The position numbers and the translations under genes were made by a program. A DNA stretch of 64,000 bases from Closterium sp. NIES-65. Taxonomy: Eukaryota > Streptophyta > Zygnematophyceae > Desmidiales > Closteriaceae. This document shows, piece after piece, positions 1 to 10,470 of the stretch (within the stretch, counting starts at the first letter, position 1; every line of letters starts with the position of its first letter). A model generated the notes under the pieces. It was not told the DNA's origin. It made no database searches and saw only the letters and a program-made list of their open reading frames with translations. The stretch is taken from assembly GCA_948144175.1 (NCBI GenBank), contig CANXME010000407.1, positions 1-64,000 on the forward strand, written 5' to 3'.

Positions 1-1680
1 AAGGCTCAAAACCCTGGAAGATACGTACAATACAGTCATGTACACGATGAAGAGGATTAAGTAAAACAAGGCACACGCTGAACGTGACTCACACGTGGTA
101 TAAAAGTCGATGGTTTGACGTTGTCAGCTCGTATCCATCCTGTATGTGGAGGGCATCCATCATAGTCACCTTCGCTCGCTGGTCGTAATGGTTTTTAATC
201 TCACGGGAGGGGAAATGGTCACTCTTAACCGACCTAGGTAGCTTATCGGTCGCGCAGTCTGGAACTCTGACTCCCTTAGCGAACCTCGATATTATGTCGT
301 CTGGCTCGGGGAGCACTTGCACGCCTTCTAAATTAACGGGGACCTTGAATTCAGGGGACGGAGCCGGCTTATTAGCGCTCCGGTTTGTTCGTCTCCCCCG
401 CGCGACAGGTGCCTGGCTACTAGCAGGTGGGTGGCCCTTGGCGCGTGCGGCCAGCCTAGTTTGCGTCATGGTGCAGAGGCGGATTTAAGACCAACAATGG
501 AGATGAGTATGCTGTGCTACGCATCACCTCGAATGAAAAGTAAGAGGAACAATGGTGGCCGCTCAAAGCCGCCAATACTCTAGGCTCACGAGATGGTGGT
601 AATGTGCTCACGAGACGTTGACGGCGGAGAAGCCGAGGAGAAGTAATGACGAAGGAAGGACAGACTGTTGCATTGTGAATGCAACGGTGCTTAACCCGCC
701 CAGTGAAGTCCAAGGTGGCACGCTGTTATTGACTGGAACCCTGACATTGAGGGTTCTCGAACATCACGCGAGGCAAGTTCGTGCACGCGTCCTCTGCAAG
801 ATATTCCAAAACCAATTTCATCATTGCCACCGCTGCTTGCTCAGCTGAGGTGGACAGCGCATAGATAAAGACGAAGTTGTAATGATTTGTGCAACCTTAC
901 CAAAAAAAGTGAGCCTGACCACGACATCACTGAAAGTGTACTAAAGTCATTTTTAATGGGGAAAACTGACCGCGGGAATCGGGCGCGGTCGCGTGGGGGG
1001 GTAGTGGGAAAACCACTGCCCGTTGGAATTGGAGACGAGCAAGCACCGCGGTTCGTCATTTCCTCCCAAGACTCCTTCCTTTTATTCGGTGTCTGGCAAA
1101 GGGTGGCCTTTTCATCCCAACCCAATCCCAAAAATGCTCCCAAGCCGCCTAGCGGTCTGGCCCGACGACCGTAGAGCACACGTGGCGCGTACTCCCATCA
1201 GGCGGCGTTTCTATTCCCAGCGGCTCAATTCAATGCCTCCCGGTCGCGCGAAATCATGGAGCTGTTCTCGCAAGCGTGCTTCCGTGTTCGCCGTGCTCCC
1301 AGCAAACGCAGGTGGCGCTCGTGGTGGCCGCGCTGTTGAGTCATTCCGGAGCGTGGATTGCGGTCGCGAGGGGTCAGACCATCGCTCCATCTCAAGGCAC
1401 GTTCGCTTCGTCGCTCTCCGTGCTCCGCCGCGTTTCACGAATCCTGTCAGCGGATGACGCTTTAGTTACACGTTTTCGAGTTGACTTTGCGTCGACTCAA
1501 AGCCGTTTCGTCGCCCTCCGTGCTCCACCGTTTGGGAATTCTGTCAGTGAATGATGCTTTTGATTCCAGGCTTTCACAAAAATCGTCACCGAATGTTGTT
1601 TTCAAGTTCCTGCTTTCACAAATTTTGCTTGCCATAATCGAAAAGGTTTCCGGGGTCGTAAAAGAAAGCTCTTTCTCTAT
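1..1680. other. Unassigned region with no recognisable gene
   Basis: I see no recognisable domain on either strand. The largest reading frame, on the minus strand at 89-469 (126 codons), is basic and proline-rich at its start and matches nothing I know. A diverged direct duplication lies at about 1384-1449 and 1500-1560 (shared blocks TCGCTCTCCGTGCTCC and TCTGTCAGTGAATGATGC-like), so the stretch has been through local duplication. It could be upstream sequence of the LRR gene that follows, or a decayed mobile element. Confidence 0.4.
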
Positions 1681-1689
1681 TCCCCCTCG

Positions 1690-1920
1690 TTCCAATTCCC
1701 AATGCTTGACTGCCAGTGAACCACATTGAGCCACAATAGCGTCAATTTCCACTTCAAAGCCGTTCTCTTTTCCTCTTTCCAGTTCCCGGATTGCTGGCCT
1801 GTCAAGCCGCATGGTATGTTATATTCAGTCCGTGGCTTTCAATTGGCTCAGTTGTTGTTATCTCTTCCTCTTTCCAGTTCCTGGGTTGCTTGACTGTCAG
1901 GCCGCATGGGGAGTCACATT
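1690..1920 (+). repeat. Three copies of the N-cap exon acceptor region
   Basis: The start of the N-cap exon occurs three times in tandem, near 1690-1716, 1776-1811 and 1872-1907. Each copy has a pyrimidine-rich run, TTCCA(G/A)TTCC and a GACTG(T/C)CAG- or CTGTCA-like end. Only the last copy reads on into a cap exon with a usable donor (GTGCGT at 1999). Confidence 0.6.
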
Positions 1921-2838
1921 CAACCAATGGCAGGAGGGGGGCGACTGTAGCCAGGCGGATGGCCTCACATGTGACAGTAACGGAATGATCATGAGCATGT
2001 GCGTCTCGCCCCTTTTTCCTGCGTTCCAAGAGTCAGAGTAAGATATCACCCGCTTTTTGTTTGTTTGTTTTTTCTGGAATATACGGACATGAATTTACTT
2101 TGTTGTTCCACATGTGCTGGCACCGGAGGGGTAATGCAGTCGCCACCTAAATGCATCATGCAACCTTGGGGTGATGTGATGGATTTTCCTCATGCACCAT
2201 ACATGATGCGGTGTCAATGCAGGGCGCTGGATGAGATGGGGCTGTCAGGCTCGCTACCAACATCCCTCGGATCATTTATCAATCTCTCCTACCTGTACGA
2301 AATTTTCATCCTAACCTGCCAGCCTATACGATCATCTTTCCTGCTCTCCCTTGCTTCGGTACGTTTTCACAATCCCCTTGCAGAGTTCAGATACAGTGTT
2401 CTAAACAAATCAGGATGTGCATTTTGTCCTTTCTATTTTAGAGTTTGAAGCTGCCGTTTCTCCTGCTCTGCTTTGCATCTTCTTCCTGTGTATATGCGGC
2501 CTTGCCGTGCACCTTCCCTTTGGCCCATGCTGGCTTTTATTGGCATACAACACGCATGCATCCCCCATCATCCCCATCTTTGTATGTGCACGGCACATAA
2601 CCACCTGCCTGCATGCCACCCCACCCCACCCCACCGCACTGCACCACCCTGTAAGAGCAGTAGTCTGTGGAGCAACTCGCTTACGGGGGAACTGCCTTCC
2701 ACCATCAGTGCACTGACGGCTCTCAGTGACATGTGAGTTTGTGTGTGGGGGTGTGTGTGAATGGTGTGTGAGAGTGAATGTGAGTGTGAATGTCATTGCG
2801 AGTGCGTGTGTGTGTGTGAGTGTGTGTGTCTGTGAGTA

Positions 2839-2909
<71 letters not shown>

Positions 2910-5900
2910 AGTCGGTGCTCCGGCCCTGGTGCGGGAGATTGGCTGCTGGCACTACCCATCATACCCTCGCTTAGGATGGGGCCCTCCCAGCTCTCCTCCG
3001 CTGCTGCGTTCCGCCTAGGCCTCCCCCTACCGGTCCCCAGGCGCTGCGACTGCCGCTACCGCACCAAATTCCCTGATGACCGCCTTCCAAACCATCTCAT
3101 GCGTTGCGAGAAAGGGGGGGGAAGGATTGCGACTCACCATGCGCTCAGGGACGAGATCGTCTTGATTGCAGCAGAGGCGGGATTCACGGTGCACAAAGAA
3201 ACTTACGTTTACTCTCTCGTTGAAAACCTGAAGGCGGACGTTGCAATCCGCCATCCCCGGACGGGAGAGGTCTGGATGTGCGACGTGACAGTGACGGACC
3301 CCGTTTCTCACCAAGATGAGAACTGCAATAGAGCACCGGGGTGGGCGGCTAGGGCAGCTGCAGACAAGAAGGAGCAGAAATATGCGCGCCGGAATGCGTG
3401 GGTGGGCTTTCATGCCCTAGCGGTTGAGACATATGGGTACCCCTCGCCTGGGGTGTTGGCATTCTTGCGGCAGTGCGCGGAGCTGGCGGCCAAGCTGCGA
3501 TTCAACGCAGCCCCCAACTCCTACGAGGCCGCCAAGCTGCTGATGGAATACCGCCAGCGCTGGAGCGTGTGCCTCCAAAGAGCACAAGCCAACGCCCTCC
3601 GCTGCAAGACCAATGAGGCGATAGCAGCGGACGAGCTCGGCATGCGGGGCCCCTTTGCCCCCCTTAGTGAAGGCCAGCTCTACCAGCTAATAGAGCCCCC
3701 GTTCGACCTTTAGGGTCGGACAGAGGGGCCGGGGGGAGTAAGGGAAGGAGGTAGTTAGGCAGACCGAGTGTTATGTGTGGGTTTACATGTGTTTGCATCT
3801 ACCCATGTACCTCCCATCAATCAATACAAGGACCATTCGAGAGAGAGAGCGTGTGTGTGTGTGCGAGAGAGAGGGATTGCCTCGTGTGTACTCAACTGCC
3901 TTCCACCATCAGTGCACTGACGGCTGTCAGTGACATGACATGTGAGTGGCTCTCACTACTTTATCCATATCCCCCTCTCTCCCTCTTCCCCTCTCCCCCT
4001 CTCCCCCTCTCTCCGCTTCTTCCCACCACTTTGTTCTTGACTTCAATCAACTCACTGGGTCACTGCCTCTCTTGTACCGCGTTACTCTCTTATTTTCCCC
4101 CACTCTCCCTCCTCCACACCACAACGTTCTCGGCTTCAACCAGCTCACTGGGTCACTGCCTCACTCTAACCCCTTCACTCTGCCCCACTCCCCTCCTCCC
4201 CGTCTCCCCTTCTCCCCTTTTCCCCCTCCCCCTCTCTCGCCTCTCCTCCTTCTCCCCATCACAGTGTTCTCGGCTTCAACCAACTCACCGGGTCGCTACT
4301 GCAAGGCCTCTCCACACTTTCTCGTCTCTCCCGGCTGTAAGCATCTCATCATGCTACGTTACATCTAATGCTTTACTTTCTCTCTCTTCCGTCATTCGAG
4401 AAGTCCCGAAAGCCCTCTCCAGACTCTCTCGTTTCTCCCTGCTGTAAGCCGCTCTATCCTGCTAGGCTGCTATCCCACAGCTGTTGCTTTATTCGTACTC
4501 CTTTATCCTTCTTACTCCCACAGCTAGGCTTTATCCCACAGGGTACTTTCTGTGCTTTATTCTTACCCTAATCGTTCATTCATCCCATGGACCACTTGTA
4601 AGGCGTTTGGAAAGGAAAGTACTCTGAAATGTATTCTCACCACTCTCTCGTCTTTCCATGCTGCAAGCACCTCACTCCTGCTACGTTACAGATGCTGCGT
4701 TTCTCACACTCACTCCTGTGACACACCCTATTCGTTCATTCATTTTTGAGTCGACTCAAAAATAGGCTCCTGTGACACACCTCCCTCCCCTCCTGCTTTC
4801 CCGTTCCTTCCTTTCCGCAACGCCTCCTGCTTTCCCGTCCTTAACTTTCCGCAGCCCAATGGGCAAATACGTTTCGCCAGCCCAAAGGGCAAATACGTTT
4901 CGCCAGCCCAATGGGCAAATACGTTTCGCCAGCCCAATGGGCAAATATTTTTCGCCAGCTCTCTTTGTTGCTCTCTTGCAGCCTCTCCTCCTCACCACCT
5001 CCCACCCTCTCCACCACCTTCCCCTCTCCTCCCTCTCTTCTTCTGGCGTCTCCTTCTCTTCCTTTCTGCAGTGCACTCGGCAGTAACCGCTTCGCCGGTT
5101 CTCTCCCCGATTGGATTGGCGGCCTGTCCCTCATGGAAACACTGTGAGATGCCAGCCACTTTGGGTACCTTGGGGGCCATGGGAGACCACAGCGGGCATG
5201 ATTAACTGCCTTCAGATATCGCACCTATAAGAGCAATGAGCCTCAGGATCCAGCTGGCGCCCTTTGTGCAATGCATGATTCCTGAGGCTCCTTCAAAGCA
5301 GGCCTCGAGCAGCAGAACATGCCTCTCTGAGGGCTCACTATAGAAGTATCCCACCTTCTCCTTCTCCCCACCTTCTCTTTCATTAGATACTTTCGTGCTC
5401 TCCCTCTCCCACCTTTCCATGAACCCTTACAAACAGGGACATCGGCAATGATATCTTATCAGCGCTCATCCCTTCTCTTGTGGAATCACTCCCCTCTCCA
5501 CTCCCTTGTCCGTTTCCTTCCCCTATCTCCTTCCCATGCAATTCCACAGGGACGTCAGCAGGAATAACTTATCCGGCCTCATCCCTTCCTCGATCGGCAC
5601 TCTCCTCAACCTCACCTTCCTGTCAGTTGCTCCCCTCTCTTCTCTTTTTCTTTCATCTCATCCTTTCACTCTCTTCTTTTTAGGCTCCTCAAATGCAACC
5701 TTTATTCGCATTCTCCTCAGCCTTACCTTACTGCCTGCCAGTCCCTCTTCTCTTTTGAACTCTCTTCTGTGCAGAAAAAAGACCTCTATCCCATCCGTAG
5801 CCTTCTCCGCCCCATTCTTGCTCCTTCTCTCCATCTTGCCCCACTCTATCACGCCCATCACTGCTCTCCCATCTATCCCGCCCATCACTGCTCTCCCATC

Positions 5901-8127
5901 TATCCCGCCCATCACTGCTCTCCCATCTATCCCGCCCATCACTGCTCTCCCATCTGTCACGCCCATGCATGCAGGAGCCTCGAGTACAGCGCCTTCACAG
6001 GCCCTCTTCCCGCCTCCCACTTGCCCCCCCCTCGTTTCCTTACCCTTGTTTCCCCACTCCATCTCGCCGCTTTCAACCCCAAACATCACTGCTCCCAACC
6101 CAACTATCACGGCCATGCAGGAGCCTTGAGTACAACGCCTTCACAGGCCCTCTTCCTGCCACCCTCGGTTCCCTCACCACCCTCGCGTACCTGTGAGTTG
6201 CTTGCCAGCAATTTGTGAGTGCCTTGTAACTCAGTGGTGACAGAATTGCTTCAAGAGTCACACCTTCTGCCACCCTCGGTTCCCTCACCACCTTCGCATA
6301 CCTTTGAGTCGCCACCTGCACAAGAGAAACAACCTGTCGGTCTTTATTTGAGTTGACTCAAAAGCACCTGCACAAGAGAAACAACCTGTCAGTCTTTATT
6401 TGAGTCGACTCAAAAGCACCTGCACAAGAGAAACAACCTGTCAGTCTTTAGCGATTTGTGAGTGCCTTGTGCCTCACTGGTGACAGAATTGCTTCAAGAG
6501 TCGCACCTTCCCGCCACCCTCGGTTCCCTCACCACCCTCGCATACCTGTGAGCTGCACAGAGGAAACAAAAGCTGACCTGTGACTCTTCAGCGAGTTGCT
6601 TCTGAGAATTCTGTAAAGTGACACACACAAGCTCTGCCCTCGGCTCCCTCGGCTCACCCTTGTGTACCTGTGAATTGTCAAAACCTCGCTTCCATACCCT
6701 ATCCCTGAAATCCGCTTCTCTAGTCCTTGTTCCCTCCCTCGTCCCATGTGCAGTAACATAGACAGCACTCACTCATGTGCCGTGCTACCCCAGAAACTGT
6801 GAGGTGCCTCAGGACCCGCTTCTTGAAACGGCTTCCGTATCAGCCGCCCCACCTTCTTCTCGAAACCCCAGTCTCCTATCCTTCTTCCCTCCTGCACCCC
6901 ACGTGCAGTTACATAGACAACACATTGCTCCCCTCCGCAACCACCCTCGCCCTCCTGTGAGGTGCCTCAGGACCCGCTTTCCGTCTTCTGTGTCGACTGC
7001 CGCGTCTTCTTCTAAGAGACCCCACTCTCCCACCCTTTGTCACTCCCTCATCCCACGTGCAGTAACGTAGACAACACGTCGCTCGTCTGCCCCACTACCC
7101 CAGCCTCCTGTGAGGTGCCTCAGGACCCCCTATCCGTCTTCTGTGTCGACTGCGCCACCTTCTGCTCCCAGTGCTCTGCTGCGGGTAAGCCTCTCTGCTT
7201 CCTGCCGCAGCTCATGTCTCACTTACCTGTTTTGAAAAGTTTCAAGGACGCCATTCAACCTTCCTCCTTCGGCTCGTGACCATCTAGATCTATAGACGTG
7301 CAGTCAGATCCATGGCTCTCCCTTCAAATTGACTTTTGAGTCGTCTCAAAAGTCACTTCGTTTTGAGTCAACTCAAAATTCATCTGTAGACGTGCAGTCA
7401 GATCCATAGCTCTCTCTTAACATTGTAAATCCCCCACATGCCATGTCACCTGCTCTTCCACTTGTCAGCCTTTCCCCCTGCCCACCCAGAGTCCCTCCTA
7501 CTCCTTCTTCAACTTCTCCTGCTGCTACCAAACCCTTGTCCCTTGGCCGAATCCATTCACTCTTTTTACATTCCCTTGACAGACACCTAGCTCCACAGTC
7601 CCTTCGCTTCCGTATCTTTCCAAGTCAGTTGCATAATCCTGTCCCTAGATCCGTTGTTTATTTTATCATATGACTGATGTTTGTCATTCCTATTCCCTCT
7701 TTCCCCTGCCTGTTATGCCAACTCCGAAGCTCCACAAGCCCCGCCGATCCAGCCACCACCAGCACCACCACCAGCAGCACCATCACCATCAGCACCAGTA
7801 CCTTCGCCCGTCCCGCCTCCACCATCCCAACCACCAGCTGCAGCACCAGCATCACCACCCGCAGGGCCACCATCACCAGCGCCAACGCCACCATCAGCAC
7901 TATCTCCTTCCATCAGCCCACCCATCCCATCCTCACCATCCCCACCACCAACAACAACACCACCATCACCATCACCACCACCAGCACCACCAGCAGCAGC
8001 ACCACCAGCAGCAGCACCACCAGCAGCAGCACCAGCACCGAAACCTGCCTCGCCAGTGGCTGTGAGAGCCCTCCACGCCAATGCAATGACGGCTTTCGTG
8101 CTAGCCCTCCTGATTGCTGCCTTTTAA
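1878..8127 (+). CDS. LRR cell-surface protein with proline-rich stalk and GPI-like tail (copy 1)
   Basis: Multi-exon gene; the 5' end and signal peptide are not identified. An N-cap exon (1878-1998) encodes a plant LRR N-terminal cap, with a W..GGDCSQADGLTCDSNG stretch. Well-formed LRR exons are 2223-2294, 2661-2732, 5072-5143, 5550-5621 and 6121-6192. Each is exactly 72 bp, one 24-residue repeat, and is bounded by AG and GT with phase-2 joins; they carry LxGxLP motifs such as NSLTGELPSTISALTAL. A cysteine-containing C-cap exon (7063-7184) follows, then the stalk exon (7730-8127). The joins 1998/2223 and 7184/7730 keep frame. The protein should be secreted and lie at the cell wall or plasma membrane; there is no kinase domain. 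Between the good exons lie several decayed exon copies (4040-4290, 5437-5508, 5975-6046, 6265-6310, 6510-6550, 6640-6680). Function beyond LRR-mediated binding cannot be read. It may be partly pseudogenised. Confidence 0.6.
2735..2904. repeat. GT-rich then GA microsatellite
   Basis: An imperfect (GT)n tract is followed by a pure (AG)n run of about 45 bp directly after the donor of the LRR exon 2661-2732. A shorter GA/GT tract recurs at 3839-3876 on the other side of the LINE fragment. Translations through it are low-complexity and not coding. Confidence 0.9.
2909..3835 (+). mobile_element. 5'-truncated non-LTR retrotransposon (C-terminal ORF end)
   Basis: The open frame to the stop at 3711-3713 encodes only the C-terminal end of a non-LTR retrotransposon polyprotein. 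There is a zinc knuckle (CDC, then H-x3-C about 12 residues later), a histidine/arginine block (HHALRDEIVLIAAEAGF), and a restriction-endonuclease-like core with KADVAI, WMCDVTVTDP and a downstream KKEQKYA. These elements use that nuclease to nick the target. The reverse transcriptase is absent, as expected from 5' truncation. About 120 bp of 3' UTR follows and no poly(A) is visible. The fragment sits in an LRR-gene intron between two copies of an exon end. Assignment to a named clade is not possible from this piece. Confidence 0.65.
3895..3938 (+). pseudogene. Second copy of the LRR exon end 2691-2732
   Basis: About 40 bp repeat the 3' part of exon 2661-2732 (PSTISALTA, SDM) with one substitution and a duplicated ACATG before the donor-like GTGAGT. 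The two copies flank the LINE fragment. This is either a long target-site duplication or an earlier local exon duplication into which the LINE landed. Confidence 0.6.
4035..4300 (+). pseudogene. Three decayed LRR exon fragments
   Basis: Three pieces encoding FNQLTGSL occur at about 4041-4074, 4133-4167 and 4273-4300, each preceded by a pyrimidine-rich tract. None keeps a full 72-bp length or a good donor. They look like tandem duplicates of one LRR exon decaying inside an intron. Confidence 0.55.
4852..4955. repeat. 26-bp minisatellite, four units
   Basis: Four tandem 26-bp units built on GCCCAATGGGCAAATACG. The GCCCAATGGGC part is nearly self-complementary. The array lies in the intron before LRR exon 5072-5143. 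Confidence 0.9.
5851..5965. repeat. 27-bp minisatellite before an LRR exon acceptor
   Basis: About four 27-bp units with the core CCCATCACTGCTCTCCC end beside the acceptor-like CATGCAG of the decayed exon at 5975. The next exon's acceptor region (6085-6120) has related ACTGCTCCC and CCATGCAG, so the units resemble the intron 3' end itself. Confidence 0.8.
6312..6450. repeat. Three 35-bp copies joined by two palindromic linkers
   Basis: A segment starting CACCTGCACAAGAGAAAC and ending GTCTTTA occurs at 6312-6346, 6364-6398 and 6416-6450. The spaces between them are exactly 17 bp and are filled by TTTGAGTTGACTCAAAA (6347-6363) and TTTGAGTCGACTCAAAA (6399-6415). It lies in an intron of the LRR gene, just after a decayed exon end. 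Confidence 0.95.
6754..7184 (+). CDS. LRR C-cap exon (7063-7184) with two upstream partial copies
   Basis: The full exon 7063-7184 (122 bp) encodes the end of the LRR array, an NVDNTSL block, and a short C-cap rich in cysteine (CEVPQDP, then CVDC and CSQC) before the donor GTAAGC. Two shorter versions at 6754-6798 and 6909-6956 cover only its start and stop at GTGAGG. The same 122-bp exon exists at 29606-29727 in the second gene copy. Its four to five cysteines suggest a disulphide-closed cap in an extracellular protein. Confidence 0.65.
7293..7414. repeat. 28-bp direct repeat enclosing two palindromes
   Basis: A 28-bp repeat (27 of 28 identical; core GTGCAGTCAGATCCAT) lies at 7293-7320 and 7387-7414. 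Between the copies sit a 24-bp near-palindrome at 7331-7354 (centre GAGTCGTCTC, outer arms GACTTTT and AAAAGTC) and TTTTGAGTCAACTCAAAA at 7361-7378. Confidence 0.9.
7730..8127 (+). CDS. Proline-rich stalk and hydrophobic tail exon of LRR gene 1
   Basis: The acceptor CCGAAG at 7724-7729 joins in frame to the C-cap exon. The exon encodes about 110 residues dominated by PP, SP and AP runs (an arabinogalactan- or extensin-like stalk), then a short basic/spacer stretch (VRALHANA), and ends with a dozen hydrophobic residues (TAFVLALLIAAF) directly before TAA. A small-residue site followed by a hydrophobic C-terminus is the layout of a GPI-anchor signal, so I infer attachment to the outer plasma-membrane leaflet. 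The paralogous exon at 30499-30878 keeps the same design with different proline spacing. Confidence 0.65.
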
Positions 8128-8564
8128 TGCGAGTTGATGTCAATATCAACATGATTTTGTGGAGTATGACTGTATGATGAGTTATCTTTATTGTTGTCAG
8201 TTGATTAGCATAATTACTTAGTTCTCAGCTAGTAAACACAAAATTAAGGTGAACATATGAGGGGGGATCTGTGCATGGTGGTGTTTCTGCTAGAAGCTAC
8301 GCACACCTTGCACCTGCATTGTCTTTATTAGTTTGTATTGCCAGTTTATTTGAACCTCTACGTTCATCACGTCTGTCATAGAACAGTGTACTGTTGCACA
8401 TTGGGCGAGGTTGTATGTGCCACATCAGAATTTGCGAGGAAGCCGATGGTGCACCCACACCAGCGAAGTTCGTCCGAAAACGAGGTTGGATCAAGCGGGT
8501 CGCATGCGTGTGTGGGACTTCGCGATTCGATTCACGCCCGTGTATCCTCCCTTTCCGCTCCAGG

Positions 8565-8639
8565 GCCCTGTTCGACTGGCGCATCAGGGTTTAGGCCTTG
8601 TACCGGAGCCTAAACCCTGATGCGCCAGTCGAACAGGGC
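8565..8639. repeat. Perfect 32-bp inverted repeat with 11-nt loop
   Basis: Arms 8565-8596 and 8608-8639 are fully complementary over 32 bp (arm starts GCCCTGTTCGACTGGCGCAT). The loop is CTTGTACCGGA. It lies in the intergenic region between LRR gene 1 and the EXORDIUM-like gene, about 180 bp before the TATA box, and has no counterpart in the duplicated block near 31.2-31.9 kb. It is therefore a recent insertion or local inversion-duplication; as RNA it would form a very stable hairpin. Confidence 0.95.
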
Positions 8640-8813
8640 ACAGAAGTTTTCCACCACAAGCTCCCCCCACCACTTAGGCATGGAAACTTCCAACAACCTC
8701 CAATGTTCGTCGTGACGTGACAGCCACGGAAGTTGAGGCGCAGGTCAACGCAGGGTCAACGAGTTGAGTTGAGCTCTGCTTCCCCTACCGAGCTCTCGAG
8801 TTGCATATCGAGT

Positions 8814-8820
8814 TATAAAA
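8814..8820 (+). promoter_or_regulatory. TATA box of EXORDIUM-like copy 1
   Basis: TATAAAA lies about 290 bp upstream of the likely start at 9110. The paralogue has TATAAAG at 31837-31843, about 240 bp upstream of its ATG. In both, the box is preceded by GC(A/G)TATC and followed at short range by GTCTCC, so the core promoter was duplicated with the gene. Confidence 0.6.
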
Positions 8821-9697
8821 CAGTCGAGGCTGTCTCCATGCTGCCAACACAGACCAATCCGATATCGTATTACCCTCTCTCACGTCACTGACACAAATCG
8901 TACTTCATCGTTCAACGATCACTTAATCTTCGTGTCGAAAGCTCTATCTTGTGCCGCACAAGATCGTCAAACCCTAACTTGTGTCGGCGGCCGACACGTC
9001 TTGCGAATAGCCTCTTCAAAACCCCTGGGTCTGCCTTTCCGTCACTCACGTGGCCCACGCTCGCGTGATATTCACAGCCGTGACTCACTGAGTTAGCATG
9101 GGTCCAAAGATGGGTGCATTTCCCACAATAGTGGCACGTACCTTTCTCGTCACGCTCATAACAATGCTTCCGGCGGTTTCTGCCTCCGCCGCACGAAAAG
9201 CGTCGCCTGAAGGCGTGGCGACGAGCGGTAAGGCTGCGCAGGAATTTAGTATCCCTTGGCGGGCAATACGGCGTCCAATGCGGGGACCCAGCGACCAGAT
9301 CTCCGTCTCTCTTTCTGAAACGCCCGCATTGCAGCCGAACAGCGCTTCTGCAACTCCGGCGGGGGTTCCGCAACCCTCCGCTCTCCCTTCCGCCGCCCCT
9401 CCGGGAGCAAGGCTCATTCCCCTTCGTGGCGCGAGTTCTGCGCGATCCGCCGAGTCCCCATACGCAATAGTACGGAATTCCACTGCAACGACCCAAAGCG
9501 CGTCCGCGACGCGGTTCGTCCCTCTCAGGCTGCCTCTCGGGAAGCTTCAGCACCAGCAGCAGCGGCGCGAGGTGGAGGGCGCGACGGACACTGCGAACCA
9601 GGGCGGCCCGATACTGGCCTATTCGAAGGAGTACTTAATCTACTATGGGACCTCGACCGAGGGGTCCGGCCAGGATGTGACTGGAAATTTCGAGAAC

Positions 9698-9816
9698 TCG
9701 TTGGGCGGAGACACGGAGACAAGGGGATCCGGGGGATCCGGGGCGTCTTCAAGCAGAGCTGCGCATGCTCCCCAAGTCGACTCAAAAGTCAAATCGTTGG
9801 GCGGAGACACGGAGAC
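9698..9816 (+). repeat. In-frame 96-bp duplication with palindrome remnant in coding exon
   Basis: A 23-bp block (core TTGGGCGGAGACACGGAGAC) occurs at 9698-9720 and 9794-9816, 96 bp apart, so the frame (SLGGDTET twice) is kept. Directly before the second copy stands AAGTCGACTCAAAAGTCAAA (9774-9793), the right half of the window's recurrent palindrome. The paralogue in copy 2 has a single SLGGDT block and no insertion. Confidence 0.9.
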
Positions 9817-10470
9817 CCAGCGGGGGATCCAGGGCGACCCGACGGGGGAGAGCAGCGGGCGTATTTGGTGGGACATGTCGACCAACTCCTACCAGACTAA
9901 CGATGACGGCTCCCAGCCGTTCGTCAGTCCCGAGGTGGGTGTGTATGATAACGCCCTAAGCCCCGTGTCCCTTGTCCCGTGTCCCTAGTAGTAGTCGACG
10001 CGTACCGTGTCGCTTCATTTTTTGGTCGCCACCGACTGCCTCTCGCCTCACATCGTTTCGCTCCATTCAGTTCACTTCTCTTCTCGTTCTCAAGGTACTC
10101 CATTCAGTTCAATTCACTTCTCTTCTCTTCACTTCACTTCCCATTCTCTCTGCTCTCGCCCAACACACCCCTCACCCGAATTCGAGACAGGTCATGTTGG
10201 GCGGCCTGGTCACGGACGACAGTTTTAACGGCTGGGAATCCATCTACTGCACTTTCACGGACGACGGATCTGACGGCTGGGAATCTGACTTCGATTATAG
10301 TCCGAGTGAGTCATGCGCGTAATTTTACTGTTGGGAATGTGTATGTCACTGGAGATAATTATTAAAGTGGATCCAACGGCTGCAAAATCATCTAAACGGG
10401 GATGAGTGAGTCATGTGAGTGAGTGAGTGATTTTGCTGCTGGAACTAACAGCAAAACGGGACCGAACCGA

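Noticed and set aside
89..469. Minus-strand 126-codon frame as a gene
   Set aside because: No domain, no clear start context and no conserved neighbour; it may be chance in GC-rich sequence.
4743..4762. The palindrome as a cloning or sequencing adapter remnant
   Set aside because: Copies differ in wear and in central bases, occur in paralogous contexts, and one preserves a coding frame; an adapter would be uniform. Raw-read confirmation would still be useful.
7713..8081. Minus-strand glycine-rich protein
   Set aside because: Shadow of the proline-rich stalk exon, which has matching splice sites and a conserved paralogue.
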